Shown piece after piece: positions 42,817-52,597 of a stretch of 64,000 nucleotides of DNA (positions are counted from its first letter, which is position 1; each line of letters opens with the position of its first letter). The stretch comes from CAVVDY01 sp963815775. Lineage in GTDB: Bacteria; Acidobacteriota; Terriglobia; Terriglobales; Acidobacteriaceae. The position numbers and the translations under genes were made by a program. The notes under the pieces were generated by a model that did not search any database, was not told where the DNA came from, and saw only the letters and a program-made list of their open reading frames with translations. The stretch spans positions 1-64,000 of the forward strand of contig CAWFIB010000030.1 of the NCBI GenBank assembly GCA_963815775.1. The letters run 5' to 3'.

Positions 42817-44434
42817 TCACTGCAATGGCACCGTCACCGGGAGCGGCCGATGCTTTCGCCCCGTTTGCGGAAACCTGGCCGGGCAGGAACACACGGAAGC
42901 AGGTTGCACAACCTCGGGAGGTACGGACACTGCGGAACTGAATCGTGCCTTCATACTTTTGCACGATGCCTTTACTGATCCACAAACCGAGACCTGTACC
43001 TTTGGCTGACTTGGTGCTAAAGAAAGGTTCAAATAGATGCCTGGCGTCCTCCGGCTTGACGCCCAACCCGGTGTCACAGATGGAGATGGATATGCCGTGG
43101 ATCAGTGTCTTGGGATCAGTGTGCTCATGAACTCGAAGCCGCAGGCGGCCTCCCTCCGGCATGGCTTGAACGGCATTCGCGATGAGATTGAGAAATACCT
43201 GTTTCAGCTCAACCGGAAATCCAAATACCACCGCTGGTTGATATGACGTCTCCACCGTAACCCGATTCACCTGCATATGTCGGGTTTGCAGCTCCACGAC
43301 GTCATCAAGTATCTGGCAAATTGAAACCGCGATCGGTTGCTGCGACTCACGATAGAATCCCAGCGTCTGCCTTACGATGTGCGCTACCCGGATCAACTCT
43401 CCCTCTCCCAGTCGAGCGTAGGTGCGCGCCTCGTCATCAAGAGACGGATGCTCGCGGAGCAGGTAGAAGGCATTGATGATGGCTTCCAGGGGATTATTGA
43501 TTTCATGCGCGATGATGCCCGCGACCCGTCCCATAGCCGCAAGTTTTTCGGCTTTACGCAACGCCTCTTCGGTCTGCAGAGTCGCCGTGATATCGCGGTT
43601 GATCTCCAGGATGGTGACGGCTGCTCCGGCACTGCCGGCCTTCAGGGCCTGCCGACTGGCAACGACGATCTCCCGTCCATCACGGGTCGACTGAATAAGA
43701 TTTCCTTCCCATCTTCCAGACGCAAGCAGCGCCAGATGATGGTCGCCATTTGTACTGGTTACCTTGGTCCGTAATGTCTGGTGAACGTTCGTCCCGAGCA
43801 CTTCTTCGCGCGGCCATCCGTAGAGCTCCTCTGCTCCCGAATTCCAGAAGCGGACAATACCGTCCAAGTCCCGAACCATAATCGCTTCGGTTGCTAAATC
43901 AAGCAGGTCCGCCCGTTCTTTCAGCTCTTCTGTCCGCGCCGCCACCCGCTGTTCCAACTGTCGATTCAGGACCTCCAGTTGCCGGCGTTTACGGTGAAGT
44001 TCTGCGAAGATGCTGACCTTGGCGCGTAACAGCTCGGGAACAACGGGCACAGTGATATAGTCCACCGCCCCCTGCCGGTATCCCCTGACACGATCCACGT
44101 CGGTGAGGTGCACGCCGGAGATAAAGATGATTGCGGTCTTCTGAAAGCGCGGATGCTGGCGGACCATCTCTGCCAGATCAAATCCATCGATGTCAGGCAT
44201 GCTGACATCGGTCAGCACAACCGCAATATCTTTTTTCAGAAGATGCTCCAAAGCCTCATTTGCCGAACCAGCTTTGATGAGATTCTCACCCAACTCCGCC
44301 AGAATCACTTCATAGCTGAGCAGCTTCACCGGCTGGTCATCGACCATGAGGATGTTCACCTTCTCCAGGCCATCAAGCGACTTGGTATCGTCTTGGTTAT
44401 GCATGGCAGGGTCTTCCCAGATAATCGTTGCCAT
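42797..44434 (-). CDS. REC-PAS histidine kinase
   Basis: 545 residues with a GAGGGAG ribosome site. Residues 25-145 form a receiver domain (VNILMVDDQPVKLLSYEVIL, AVVLTDVSMPDIDGFDLAEM). A coiled coil follows, then PAS at about 170-285 (EAIMVRDLDGIVRFWNSGAEELYGWP). HisKA has the phospho-acceptor His in AGIIAHEINNPLEAIINAF, and HATPase has KGTGLGLWISKGIVQKYEG. The HEINNPL motif is the NtrB/HisKA type that often acts as both kinase and phosphatase. It starts 10 bases after the giant kinase gene. Confidence 0.92.
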   Translation of the reverse strand: MATIIWEDPAMHNQDDTKSLDGLEKVNILMVDDQPVKLLSYEVILAELGENLIKAGSANEALEHLLKKDIAVVLTDVSMPDIDGFDLAEMVRQHPRFQKTAIIFISGVHLTDVDRVRGYRQGAVDYITVPVVPELLRAKVSIFAELHRKRRQLEVLNRQLEQRVAARTEELKERADLLDLATEAIMVRDLDGIVRFWNSGAEELYGWPREEVLGTNVHQTLRTKVTSTNGDHHLALLASGRWEGNLIQSTRDGREIVVASRQALKAGSAGAAVTILEINRDITATLQTEEALRKAEKLAAMGRVAGIIAHEINNPLEAIINAFYLLREHPSLDDEARTYARLGEGELIRVAHIVRQTLGFYRESQQPIAVSICQILDDVVELQTRHMQVNRVTVETSYQPAVVFGFPVELKQVFLNLIANAVQAMPEGGRLRLRVHEHTDPKTLIHGISISICDTGLGVKPEDARHLFEPFFSTKSAKGTGLGLWISKGIVQKYEGTIQFRSVRTSRGCATCFRVFLPGQVSANGAKASAAPGDGAIAVSGGSLA

Positions 44435-44444
44435 AAGACTCCCT

Positions 44445-47400
44445 CTATCGGTGGAGCCACATGCGCAGGGCCGAAAGTAGCTGGTCCGTGTTCACAGGCT
44501 TGGCCAGATACTCGGACGCTCCGGCCTCCAGGCATTTTTCGCGATCTCCCTTCATGGCTTTCGCCGTCAGGGCGATGATTGGCAGGCGACAGAACGCGGT
44601 ATTCTGCCGAATCACCTGCATCGTCTCGTACCCATCCATCTCCGGCATCATTAGGTCCATCAGGACGATCGCAACCTCGGGAGTGGATTCCAGGGTCGCA
44701 ATGGCCTCGCGTCCGGTGCTGGCACTGAGCACGTTCATGCCACGCCGTTCCAGAACACTGCTGAGGGCAAAGATATTGCGCACGTCATCGTCCACAACAA
44801 GAACCCTCTTGCCAACCAGTGCTTCGTCGGAACGGTGCAGACGGTCCAGCATTCGTTGCTTCTCCGCCGGCAGTTTATGCACCGCCCGATGCAGGAACAA
44901 CGCCGTTTCATCGAGCAGCCGTTCCGGCGACTCGACATCCTTTATCACTACGCTTCGAGCCAGAGTGTGCAAACGAGCATCTTCTTCCGACGAGAGTTCT
45001 TTGCCGGTAAAGACGACCACCGGTACGTCGCTCGACGATGCCTCGTCCCGAAGCTGCTCCAGTACTTCAAAACCGCTCATGTCGGGCAGACGCAAGTCCA
45101 GCACGGCGCAATCGAACGGGGTGTTCTTCATAGCTTGCAGAGCTTCCGATCCGGTGGAAGCGATGGTCACATCGATGTCGTCGTAGCCCAGCAGTTCCTT
45201 CACGCTTAGCTGCTCGGCGGGATTGTCTTCCACGATCAAGAGCCGCTTGCGGCGAGGAGCGCAGTACTCCTTGATCTTCATCAAAGCCGCATCCAGCCCT
45301 TCTGTCGTGGTCGGCTTGCTGACATAGGAAAAGGCCCCGCGCGACAGTCCATAGTGCCGGTCTTCATCGAGGGTGAGCATCTGCACCGGTATGTGCCGCG
45401 TGCTGGAATCCTGCTTCAAATGGTTCAGCACCGTCCAGCCGAGCATGTCTGGAAGGGCAACGTCGAGCGACACGGCGGTCGGATGATACTCGTGGGCCAG
45501 CGCCAGCGCCTCTGCTCCGCGCAGGGCCACCAGGACTTTGAAGCCCTTATGGTGCGCCATATCGCACAACACGCGCGCGTAATGCGGATCATTTTCGACG
45601 ATCAGCAGGATCGCGTCGCCCTCGTTCAAGTTGCCGCGGTCGTCTTCGACCTGCTCCGTCGGGCGCTCTACCACCGGCTTAGTTGCCAATGCCAGTCCTG
45701 CGGATACAGTCCTGGTCGCTGCCTCCGGGGTGAGGACGGCATCGGCCGCTCCGACGTACGTCTGCGGCAGGTAAAGCGTGAATGTGCTGCCCTTTCCCGG
45801 AGTACTGCGCAGTTGAATTTCACCGCCGAGCAAAGTCGAAAGTTCGCGGCTGATCGCCAGGCCAAGACCGGTGCCTCCATACTTACGGCTGGTGCCGGCG
45901 TCAGCCTGCTGGAATGCCTCGAAGATGATTTTCTGTTTCTCCGGGGGAATTCCGATACCGCTATCGGCCACCTCGAACGCGATCACCGAAGCGGCACTGC
46001 CGAGCACCGGATGGTCCTCACTCCAGCCGCTCTCCGCTTGAAACACCGAAAGCCGTACACCGCCCTGGTCGGTGAACTTGAAAGCATTGGAGAGCAGGTT
46101 CTTGAGCACCTGCTGCAGACGCTTCGAATCTGTCACCAGGCTAAGACCGAGATGCGCGTCGGTGTGCACTTCGAAGGACAATTTCTTGTTCTCGGCTTCG
46201 TGACGGAAAGTTCGTGCGATCATCTCCAGCAGTCCGGCGAACAATAGCTCCTCGGCCTGGACCGAGACCGTGCCGGATTCGATCTTCGACAGATCGAGAA
46301 TGTCGCTGATCAGGTTCAGCAGATCCGTCCCGGCGCCGTGGATGGTGCGGGCAAACTCAACCTGCTTGAACGAGAGATTACTTTCCGGGTTATCCGCCAG
46401 TTGCTGACCCAACACCAGAATGCTGTTGAGTGGCGTACGCAACTCATGTGACATGTTGGCCAGGAACTCCGATTTGTACTTCGAGGTGAGCGCGAGTTCC
46501 TTGGCCTTCTCTTCCAGCGCCCTGCGTGCCTGCTCGATCTCCTGGTTCTTGCGCTCCACTTCGACGTTCTGTTCGGCCAACTGTTGCGCTTTTTGTGCGA
46601 GCTGCTCGTTGGTTTGCTGCAACTCCTTCTGCTGCGACTGGAGCTCGGTCGCCAGTTGCTGCGACTGCTTGAGCAAGGCTTCGGTCTGCATTGTGGCCTC
46701 GATACTGTTCAGCACAATACCGATGCTGGCGGTCAATTGCTCAAGAAAGGAAAGATGAGAGGCGGTAAAACCGCTCAGAGTAGCCAACTCAATGACGGCT
46801 TTCACCTGGTCCTCAAACAGCACCGGCAGCACGATCACATTGCGAGGCACCGCTTCGAAAAGCCCCGAACGGATGGGAACCGTGCGATCGGGAGGCAGAT
46901 CGGTAATGAGCATGCGTCGCTTTTCCGCCGCGCATTGTCCTATCAGCCCTTCTCCGATCTTCATTCGTTCCAGGTATCCATCCGGGGAATTCGCAAAGGC
47001 CGACAACAGAACCATAGTGTCGGATTCTTCCGCGTCGGTCTGATAGATGAGACCCTGCTGGGCATTGACCAGCGGGGCCAATTCCGACAGCAACATGCGA
47101 CCAACGGTGGTCAACTCTCGCTGACCTTGCAGCATTCCGGTGAAGCGCGCGAGGTTACTCTTGAGCCAGTCCTGCTCGGTATTGCGCTCCGTCGTGAGGC
47201 GCAGGTTGTTGATCATGGTGTTGATGTTGTCTTTGAGTTCGGCGACTTCTCCGCGGGCCTCTACCTGGATGGAACGGGTGAGATCGCCCTTGGTTACCGC
47301 GGTTGCGACTTCGGCAATGGCACGGACCTGATTCGTCAGGTTGTCGGCGAGCAGGTTCACGTTATCGACAAGGTCTTTCCAGGTTCCGGCTGCGCCAGGT

Positions 47401-50400
47401 ACGTTGGCCTGCCCGCCGAGACGGCCCTCGACGCCGACTTCGCGAGCCACGGTGGTGACCTGATCGGCGAAGGTGGCGAGGGTATCCGTCATGTTGTTGA
47501 TGGTGTCGGCAAGGGCAGCGACTTCGCCCTTGGCGTTCACCGTGAGTTTCTGGGTAAGCACCCCGTTGGCGACGGCCGTTACCACCTTTACAATGCCACG
47601 CACTTGCGCGGTGAGGTTGGCCGCCATAACATTGACGTTGTCGGTGAGGTCTTTCCACGTGCCGGCCACTCCCGGCACTACCGCCTGGCCTCCCAGCTTG
47701 CCGTCGGTGCCGACCTCACCCGCGACGCGCGTTACTTCGGCCGCAAACGCATTCAACTGGTCGACCATGGTGTTGATGGTGTTCTTCAGCTCCAGAATCT
47801 CTCCCTTCACGTCGACAGTAATTTTTCGCGACAAGTCGCCGCGCGCCACCGCCGTAGTCACCTCGGCGATGTTCCGCACCTGCGCCGTCAGGTTTCCTGC
47901 CATAGCATTGACGGAGTCCGTGAGGTCCTTCCAGGTTCCCGCCACGCCGGGCACGTTCGCCTGACCACCCAGACGGCCATCGGTACCCACTTCGCGTGCT
48001 ACGCGCGTGACTTCGGCAGCGAAAGAGCGCAACTGCTCGACCATGGTGTTAAGCGTTTCCTTGAGCTGCAGAATCTCGCCGCGAACGTCCACCGTGATCT
48101 TCTTCGACAGGTCGCCGTTAGCGATTGCGGTTGCGACCTCGGCAATGTTGCGCACCTGACCGGTCAGGTTGCTGGCCATGAAGTTGACATTGTCGGTGAG
48201 GTCCTTCCAGGTTCCCGCCACGCCGGGGACCTCGGCCTGGCCGCCCAACTTCCCGTCGGTTCCGACTTCGCGGGCGACGCGCGTCACCTCGCCGGCAAAG
48301 GCGTTGAGCTGATCCACCATAGTATTGATGGTGTTCTTCAACTCCAGAATCTCGCCTTTCACATCGACCGTAATCTTGCGCGACAGATCGCCGCGGGCGA
48401 CAGCCGTCGTCACTTCCGCGATGTTGCGCACCTGTCCTGTAAGATTTCCGGCCATGGAATTTACTGAATCGGTCAGGTCTTTCCAGGTGCCGGCTACGCC
48501 GGGCACGTCGGCCTGACCGCCTAAGCGCCCTTCGGTTCCCACCTCGCGGGCCACACGGGTTACTTCGCCAGCGAAAGCATTGAGCTGGTCGACCATGGTG
48601 TTGATCGTCTCTTTCAGCAGCAAAATCTCCCCGCTGACGTTTACCGTGATCTTCTTCGACAAGTCGCCGCTGGCGATGGCCGTTGACACTTCGGCAATAT
48701 TGCGCACCTGATTGGTGAGGTTGCTGGCCATGGAGTTCACCGAGTCAGTCAAGTCTTTCCAGGTGCCGGCTACGCCGGGCACCGCAGCTTGGCCACCGAG
48801 TTTTCCGTCGGTGCCGACTTCGCGAGCTACACGGGTCACCTCCGAAGCAAACGCGCGTAACTGATCCACCATCGTGTTAATGGTGTCTTTCAGCTCGAGA
48901 ATTTCTCCCTTCACATCGACCGTGATCTTGCGCGACAAGTCTCCCCGAGCCACCGCGGTTGCGACTTCGGCGATGTTGCGCACCTGGGCGGTAAGGTTTC
49001 CTGCCATGAAGTTCACGTTGTCGGTGAGGTCCTTCCACGTTCCCGCGACGCCCGGCACTTCTGCCTGTCCGGCGAGTTTGCCCTCGGTTCCCACTTCGCG
49101 GGCCACCCGAGTGACCTCGCTGGCAAAGGCGTTGAGCTGATCCACCATGGTGTTGATGGTGTTCTTCAGCTCCAGAATCTCTCCCTTCACGTCGACTGTG
49201 ATCTTGCGCGACAGGTCACCGCGAGCTACGGCGGTGGTCACCTCGGCAATGTTGCGCACCTGCGCCGTCAGGTTGCCGGCCATAGAGTTGACTGAATCCG
49301 TCAGGTCCTTCCAGGTGCCGGCGACCCCGGGAACGTTTGCCTGCCCACCCAGACGTCCCTCGGTTCCCACCTCGCGGGCCACGCGGGTTACTTCGCCGGC
49401 GAAGCGGTTGAGCTGATCCACCATCGTGTTCAGGGTTTCTTTGAGCTGAAGAATTTCGCCCCGCACATCGACCGTGATCTTGCGCGACAGGTCGCCATCC
49501 GCGATAGCGGTTGCTACCTCGGCAATGTTGCGGACTTGGTCAGTCAGGTTGCTGGCCATGAAATTCACGTTATCGGTAAGGTCTTTCCAGGTGCCGGCCA
49601 CGCCGGGGACATTTGCCTGGCCACCGAGCTTGCCCTCGGTTCCCACCTCGCGGGCCACACGCGTAACTTCCCCTGCAAATGCGTTGAGCTGGTCGACCAT
49701 GGTGTTGATGGTTTCTTTGAGTTCCAGAATCTCGCCCTTCACGTCGACCGTGATCTTGCGTGATAGGTCGCCGCGGGCCACGGCAGTGGTCACCTCGGCG
49801 ATGTTGCGCACTTGCGCTGTAAGGTTTCCGGCCATGGCATTTACCGAGTCGGTCAGGTCTTTCCACGTGCCCGCCACTCCCGGCACTACCGCCTGACCTC
49901 CCAGCTTGCCGTCGGTGCCCACCTCGCGAGCCACGCGGGTCACTTCTGAGGCAAAGGAGCGCAACTGATCGACCATCGTGTTGATGGCTTCCTTCAACTG
50001 CAGAATCTCGCCGCGAACGTCGACGGTGATCTTGCGCGACAAATCACCGCTGGCCACTGCGGTTGCCACTTCAGCGATGTTTCGCACCTGGCTGGTCAGG
50101 TTGCTGGCCATGGAATTAACCGAGTCGGTCAGGTCTTTCCAGGTGCCGGCCACTCCCGGCACCACCGCCTGCCCACCCAGTTTGCCATCCGTACCGACCT
50201 CGCGGGCCACGCGCGTTACTTCCGAGGTGAACACGCTCAATTGCTGAATCATGGTGTTCACAATGTTGGCGGAGCGCAGGAACTCACCCTCCAGTGGGCG
50301 TCCGTCGACGTCAAGCCGCACGGTCTGGTTCAAATTGCCTTGCGCAACCGCCGTGATGGCTGCGGTCACCTCGGTTGTGGGGCGCAGCAGATCATCAACT

Positions 50401-50771
50401 AACGTGTTGACGGAGACCTCCATCTCGCCCCACGCCCCCTTGCGGCTGCGGCATCGTGCCCGCTCACGAGTGCGTCCTTCTTTGCCGACGGCTTGGCCAA
50501 CTCGCTTCAACTCGCGCGCCATCTGTTCATTAGCAGCGATGATGTCATTGAAAGTGTCGGCGATCTTTCCCGGTAATCCGGTCCACGACCCTGGCAGGCG
50601 AACCGAGAAATCACCCTGCTGCATTTGCTGCAAACTCGCCAGGATCGCGCCCAAGTCCATCGCTGCCAGCTCAGCCACCGCCGCGGCATTGCCATTACTC
50701 GGAGCGGTGGAGTCCTTTAGCGCAGCGACTGGCGCTGAGGGGGCGGCCGTGCTTGCGCTGTTTCTTTTCAT
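44445..50771 (-). CDS. Giant multi-HAMP hybrid histidine kinase (HAMP repeats - GAF - HisKA - HATPase - REC x3)
   Basis: 2108 residues, cytosolic, no membrane helix. Residues 30-1200 are a chain of HAMP domains: one or two divergent N-terminal units, then 11 units of 92 residues with the signature VPGVAGTWKDLTDSVN...IAEV.TAVA.GDLSRKITV. A GAF domain (about 1215-1360), a long coiled coil and HisKA (His in FLANMSHELRTPLNSILVLG, about 1434) follow. HATPase has GGTGLGLAISREL near 1635. Receiver domains lie at about 1717-1835, 1843-1960 and 1985-2108. The plan recalls soluble group III kinases with HAMP arrays, which sense osmotic or other stress. Ribosome site GGAGAC. It heads an operon with another hybrid kinase and a regulator. 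Confidence 0.95.
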   Translation of the reverse strand: MKRNSASTAAPSAPVAALKDSTAPSNGNAAAVAELAAMDLGAILASLQQMQQGDFSVRLPGSWTGLPGKIADTFNDIIAANEQMARELKRVGQAVGKEGRTRERARCRSRKGAWGEMEVSVNTLVDDLLRPTTEVTAAITAVAQGNLNQTVRLDVDGRPLEGEFLRSANIVNTMIQQLSVFTSEVTRVAREVGTDGKLGGQAVVPGVAGTWKDLTDSVNSMASNLTSQVRNIAEVATAVASGDLSRKITVDVRGEILQLKEAINTMVDQLRSFASEVTRVAREVGTDGKLGGQAVVPGVAGTWKDLTDSVNAMAGNLTAQVRNIAEVTTAVARGDLSRKITVDVKGEILELKETINTMVDQLNAFAGEVTRVAREVGTEGKLGGQANVPGVAGTWKDLTDNVNFMASNLTDQVRNIAEVATAIADGDLSRKITVDVRGEILQLKETLNTMVDQLNRFAGEVTRVAREVGTEGRLGGQANVPGVAGTWKDLTDSVNSMAGNLTAQVRNIAEVTTAVARGDLSRKITVDVKGEILELKNTINTMVDQLNAFASEVTRVAREVGTEGKLAGQAEVPGVAGTWKDLTDNVNFMAGNLTAQVRNIAEVATAVARGDLSRKITVDVKGEILELKDTINTMVDQLRAFASEVTRVAREVGTDGKLGGQAAVPGVAGTWKDLTDSVNSMASNLTNQVRNIAEVSTAIASGDLSKKITVNVSGEILLLKETINTMVDQLNAFAGEVTRVAREVGTEGRLGGQADVPGVAGTWKDLTDSVNSMAGNLTGQVRNIAEVTTAVARGDLSRKITVDVKGEILELKNTINTMVDQLNAFAGEVTRVAREVGTDGKLGGQAEVPGVAGTWKDLTDNVNFMASNLTGQVRNIAEVATAIANGDLSKKITVDVRGEILQLKETLNTMVEQLRSFAAEVTRVAREVGTDGRLGGQANVPGVAGTWKDLTDSVNAMAGNLTAQVRNIAEVTTAVARGDLSRKITVDVKGEILELKNTINTMVDQLNAFAAEVTRVAGEVGTDGKLGGQAVVPGVAGTWKDLTDNVNVMAANLTAQVRGIVKVVTAVANGVLTQKLTVNAKGEVAALADTINNMTDTLATFADQVTTVAREVGVEGRLGGQANVPGAAGTWKDLVDNVNLLADNLTNQVRAIAEVATAVTKGDLTRSIQVEARGEVAELKDNINTMINNLRLTTERNTEQDWLKSNLARFTGMLQGQRELTTVGRMLLSELAPLVNAQQGLIYQTDAEESDTMVLLSAFANSPDGYLERMKIGEGLIGQCAAEKRRMLITDLPPDRTVPIRSGLFEAVPRNVIVLPVLFEDQVKAVIELATLSGFTASHLSFLEQLTASIGIVLNSIEATMQTEALLKQSQQLATELQSQQKELQQTNEQLAQKAQQLAEQNVEVERKNQEIEQARRALEEKAKELALTSKYKSEFLANMSHELRTPLNSILVLGQQLADNPESNLSFKQVEFARTIHGAGTDLLNLISDILDLSKIESGTVSVQAEELLFAGLLEMIARTFRHEAENKKLSFEVHTDAHLGLSLVTDSKRLQQVLKNLLSNAFKFTDQGGVRLSVFQAESGWSEDHPVLGSAASVIAFEVADSGIGIPPEKQKIIFEAFQQADAGTSRKYGGTGLGLAISRELSTLLGGEIQLRSTPGKGSTFTLYLPQTYVGAADAVLTPEAATRTVSAGLALATKPVVERPTEQVEDDRGNLNEGDAILLIVENDPHYARVLCDMAHHKGFKVLVALRGAEALALAHEYHPTAVSLDVALPDMLGWTVLNHLKQDSSTRHIPVQMLTLDEDRHYGLSRGAFSYVSKPTTTEGLDAALMKIKEYCAPRRKRLLIVEDNPAEQLSVKELLGYDDIDVTIASTGSEALQAMKNTPFDCAVLDLRLPDMSGFEVLEQLRDEASSSDVPVVVFTGKELSSEEDARLHTLARSVVIKDVESPERLLDETALFLHRAVHKLPAEKQRMLDRLHRSDEALVGKRVLVVDDDVRNIFALSSVLERRGMNVLSASTGREAIATLESTPEVAIVLMDLMMPEMDGYETMQVIRQNTAFCRLPIIALTAKAMKGDREKCLEAGASEYLAKPVNTDQLLSALRMWLHR
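47200..50235 (-). repeat. Tandem 276-base HAMP-coding repeat, 11 units
   Basis: The TWKDL-coding segment recurs at about 47371, 47647, 47923, 48199, 48475, 48751, 49027, 49303, 49579, 49855 and 50131, exactly 276 bases apart. The units keep reading frame. The two units nearest the GAF domain are the most diverged. Confidence 0.93.
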
Positions 50772-51427
50772 GATTACGTCTCCAGAAAGAAGGCGGTCGG
50801 TGCAGATGAGCTGTATTGGACCGGGCGCCCGAAAACCAAATCGAGTTTGGTCAGAAGCAGCCTTTCAAAAGGGCGCCCCTTCAAACCATTGAGCAGGATC
50901 CTGACAGGCTGTTGATCCGGCATAGGAATAGCCGAGTGGGCCTCCGCTGAGAGAGTACACAAGACGCAAATCGGATGCCGGAACCGAATTCCAGGTTGTC
51001 CGAACTGGACACGAAACGTAACAGCACGCCTATTCAACTCGCGAACATCGAATTCCTGCTGGTGGTCACCGATGTTGCCGCACGGCAAGACAGGCGCTTT
51101 GAGAAAGCGCGCTGCCGCACGCACCACGCGGGTTGGTAATGGGTCAGTTTGGCTCTCATCTCGAACGAGCTTCGTTTGCGAGCGAGTGGTCTGGGCGTGC
51201 CGGTTCGCGCCGGTTCGCGAAAGATACGCATCCATATTCAAAATTAAAACTGACCCACTACGTGCGGGTTGCAAGCCGTTGGCTATCTGATTAGGATGGC
51301 TATCCTTGGGAACTTAGCGGCTTGCTGCCTGACAGAAGAAAGGAACTCTAGACCGGTCAACTCTAAGTGCTGATCACCCCGGGGGACTGGACTGTCCTGC
51401 ATCGATGCTGGACATCCCCCACTAACA
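50772..51427. other. Non-coding gap upstream of the giant kinase
   Basis: About 650 bases between divergent genes. It holds the inverted-repeat element at 51140-51257 and must carry the promoter of the kinase operon. No accepted gene. Confidence 0.5.
51140..51257. repeat. 118-base MITE-like element with 11-base perfect inverted ends
   Basis: Left end TGGGTCAGTTT (51140-51150) and right end AAACTGACCCA (51247-51257) are exact inverted repeats. The interior has no gene. The ends recall transposon termini, so it may be a miniature element or an IS remnant. Only one copy was noticed here. Confidence 0.45.
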
Positions 51428-51829
51428 ATGCCATATGGCTATCGACCGAAAGTGATGGACGAGGATCGCGTCAGCAAAGACGTTGAGCAGTTCGTTCTCG
51501 ATGAGATCGATACCGTTCCCCACCTCGAAGCTTTGTTACTGTTCTGGAATAAACGACCGCAAGGGTGGACGCTGGAGGAAATGGCGAAGGCACTCTACGT
51601 TTCCACTGAGGTGACACGACCGATTCTGGCCGACCTTGAAAGGCGTGGCCTCATAGCCTTGACCGAGAATAATGGCTTCCTGTACCGTTCCAGCGAACGG
51701 GACAGCGTAGTAGAAGCGCTGGACAAGGCTTATCGTCGAGAAGTCGTGCATATTTCCAACATGATCCACTCCAAACCTTCAGCATCACTGCGCGAATTCG
51801 CGCGTGCATTTCGACTGAAAAGGGATTGA
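51428..51829 (+). CDS. Winged-helix protein, hypothetical
   Basis: 133 residues; an internal ATG at 51455 is another possible start. The middle (LLLFWNKRPQGWTLEEMAKALYVSTEVTRPILADLERRGLI) reads as a MarR/ArsR-like winged helix, followed by FLYRSSERDSVVEALDKAYRRE. It is probably a small DNA-binding regulator. It is followed after seven bases by two DUF5985 genes, which it may regulate. Confidence 0.7.
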   Translation: MPYGYRPKVMDEDRVSKDVEQFVLDEIDTVPHLEALLLFWNKRPQGWTLEEMAKALYVSTEVTRPILADLERRGLIALTENNGFLYRSSERDSVVEALDKAYRREVVHISNMIHSKPSASLREFARAFRLKRD

Positions 51830-51836
51830 GACTGAG

Positions 51837-52097
51837 ATGGGTCCGGCCGTCTACATCTTCGGTGTGATCGTTACTCTGACCTGTGGAGTGCTTCTCACTC
51901 GTGCATATTCCGACGTGCGCAAGCGATTGCTCCTGTGGAGCGCGGTGTGCTTCTACTTCCTGGCTGTCTCGAATCTCCTTCTGTTCCTGGATTTGGTCAT
52001 TTTTCCATACGTCAACCTTTACCGCTGGAGATTGGTGACCGCAGCACTGGCGATGCTGGTGTTGCTGTATGGACTGATTTGGGAGGGAGACAAATGA
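51837..52097 (+). CDS. DUF5985 family membrane protein 1
   Basis: 86 residues with three hydrophobic segments (AVYIFGVIVTLTCGVLLTRAY, LWSAVCFYFLAVSNLLLFLD, LVTAALAMLVLLYGLIWE). This is the pattern of small DUF5985 membrane proteins of unknown function. It overlaps the next gene by four bases. Confidence 0.8.
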   Translation: MGPAVYIFGVIVTLTCGVLLTRAYSDVRKRLLLWSAVCFYFLAVSNLLLFLDLVIFPYVNLYRWRLVTAALAMLVLLYGLIWEGDK

Positions 52098-52357
52098 TCG
52101 AAGGGTTTCTGATTGGAGTAATCGCGACCGCCTCCCTGACCTCTGGAGTCTTTTTCCTGAAGTTCTGGAGAGACACCCACGATTCCTTGTTTCTGCTTTT
52201 CGCCCTTGCGTTTATTGTCGAAGGCCTCAGTCGCTCAGTGTTTCTCAGCCTGCCTCATCCTAATGAAGGTTGGCCAGGGATCTATCTGGTGCGATGCCTT
52301 GCTTTCCTGCTGATCGTAGCCGGAATCATCAACAAAAATCGTCGAACCGCCGGATAG
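52094..52357 (+). CDS. DUF5985 family membrane protein 2
   Basis: 87 residues from ATG 52094 (ATGA overlap). It is a paralog of the previous protein (IGVIATASLTSGVFFLKFWRDT, LFLLFALAFIVEGLSRSVF, YLVRCLAFLLIVAGIINKN). Such paired DUF5985 genes suggest a heteromeric membrane complex. Confidence 0.8.
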   Translation: MIEGFLIGVIATASLTSGVFFLKFWRDTHDSLFLLFALAFIVEGLSRSVFLSLPHPNEGWPGIYLVRCLAFLLIVAGIINKNRRTAG

Positions 52358-52597
52358 GGAAAATCGCCGAGGCAGAAAGCGCGCTGGGCGCGTGCCTGCT
52401 CGCCAATGGTCATCGCGAAGAAGGGGAACAACTACTCCATCACGGCGACCAGGCTCTCCTCAAGGATCCGCTGGCAGTCTTCCGCCGTCCCGCAAATACG
52501 CGTTATACCGATCTTCATCGCTCATAGCACAGCGTCACAATGGCGGCATCGGTGTGTACCGCTGCATCCGTGCACACCGCTGGTTCATCTTCCGCAC

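Noticed and set aside
46584..48467. 627-codon plus-strand open frame opposite the HAMP repeats
   Set aside because: Antisense shadow produced by the repeat; it repeats with the same 276-base period and has no domain of its own.
47200..50235. CRISPR array or satellite repeat
   Set aside because: The repeats are 276 bases, in frame and code for HAMP domains; there are no unique spacers.
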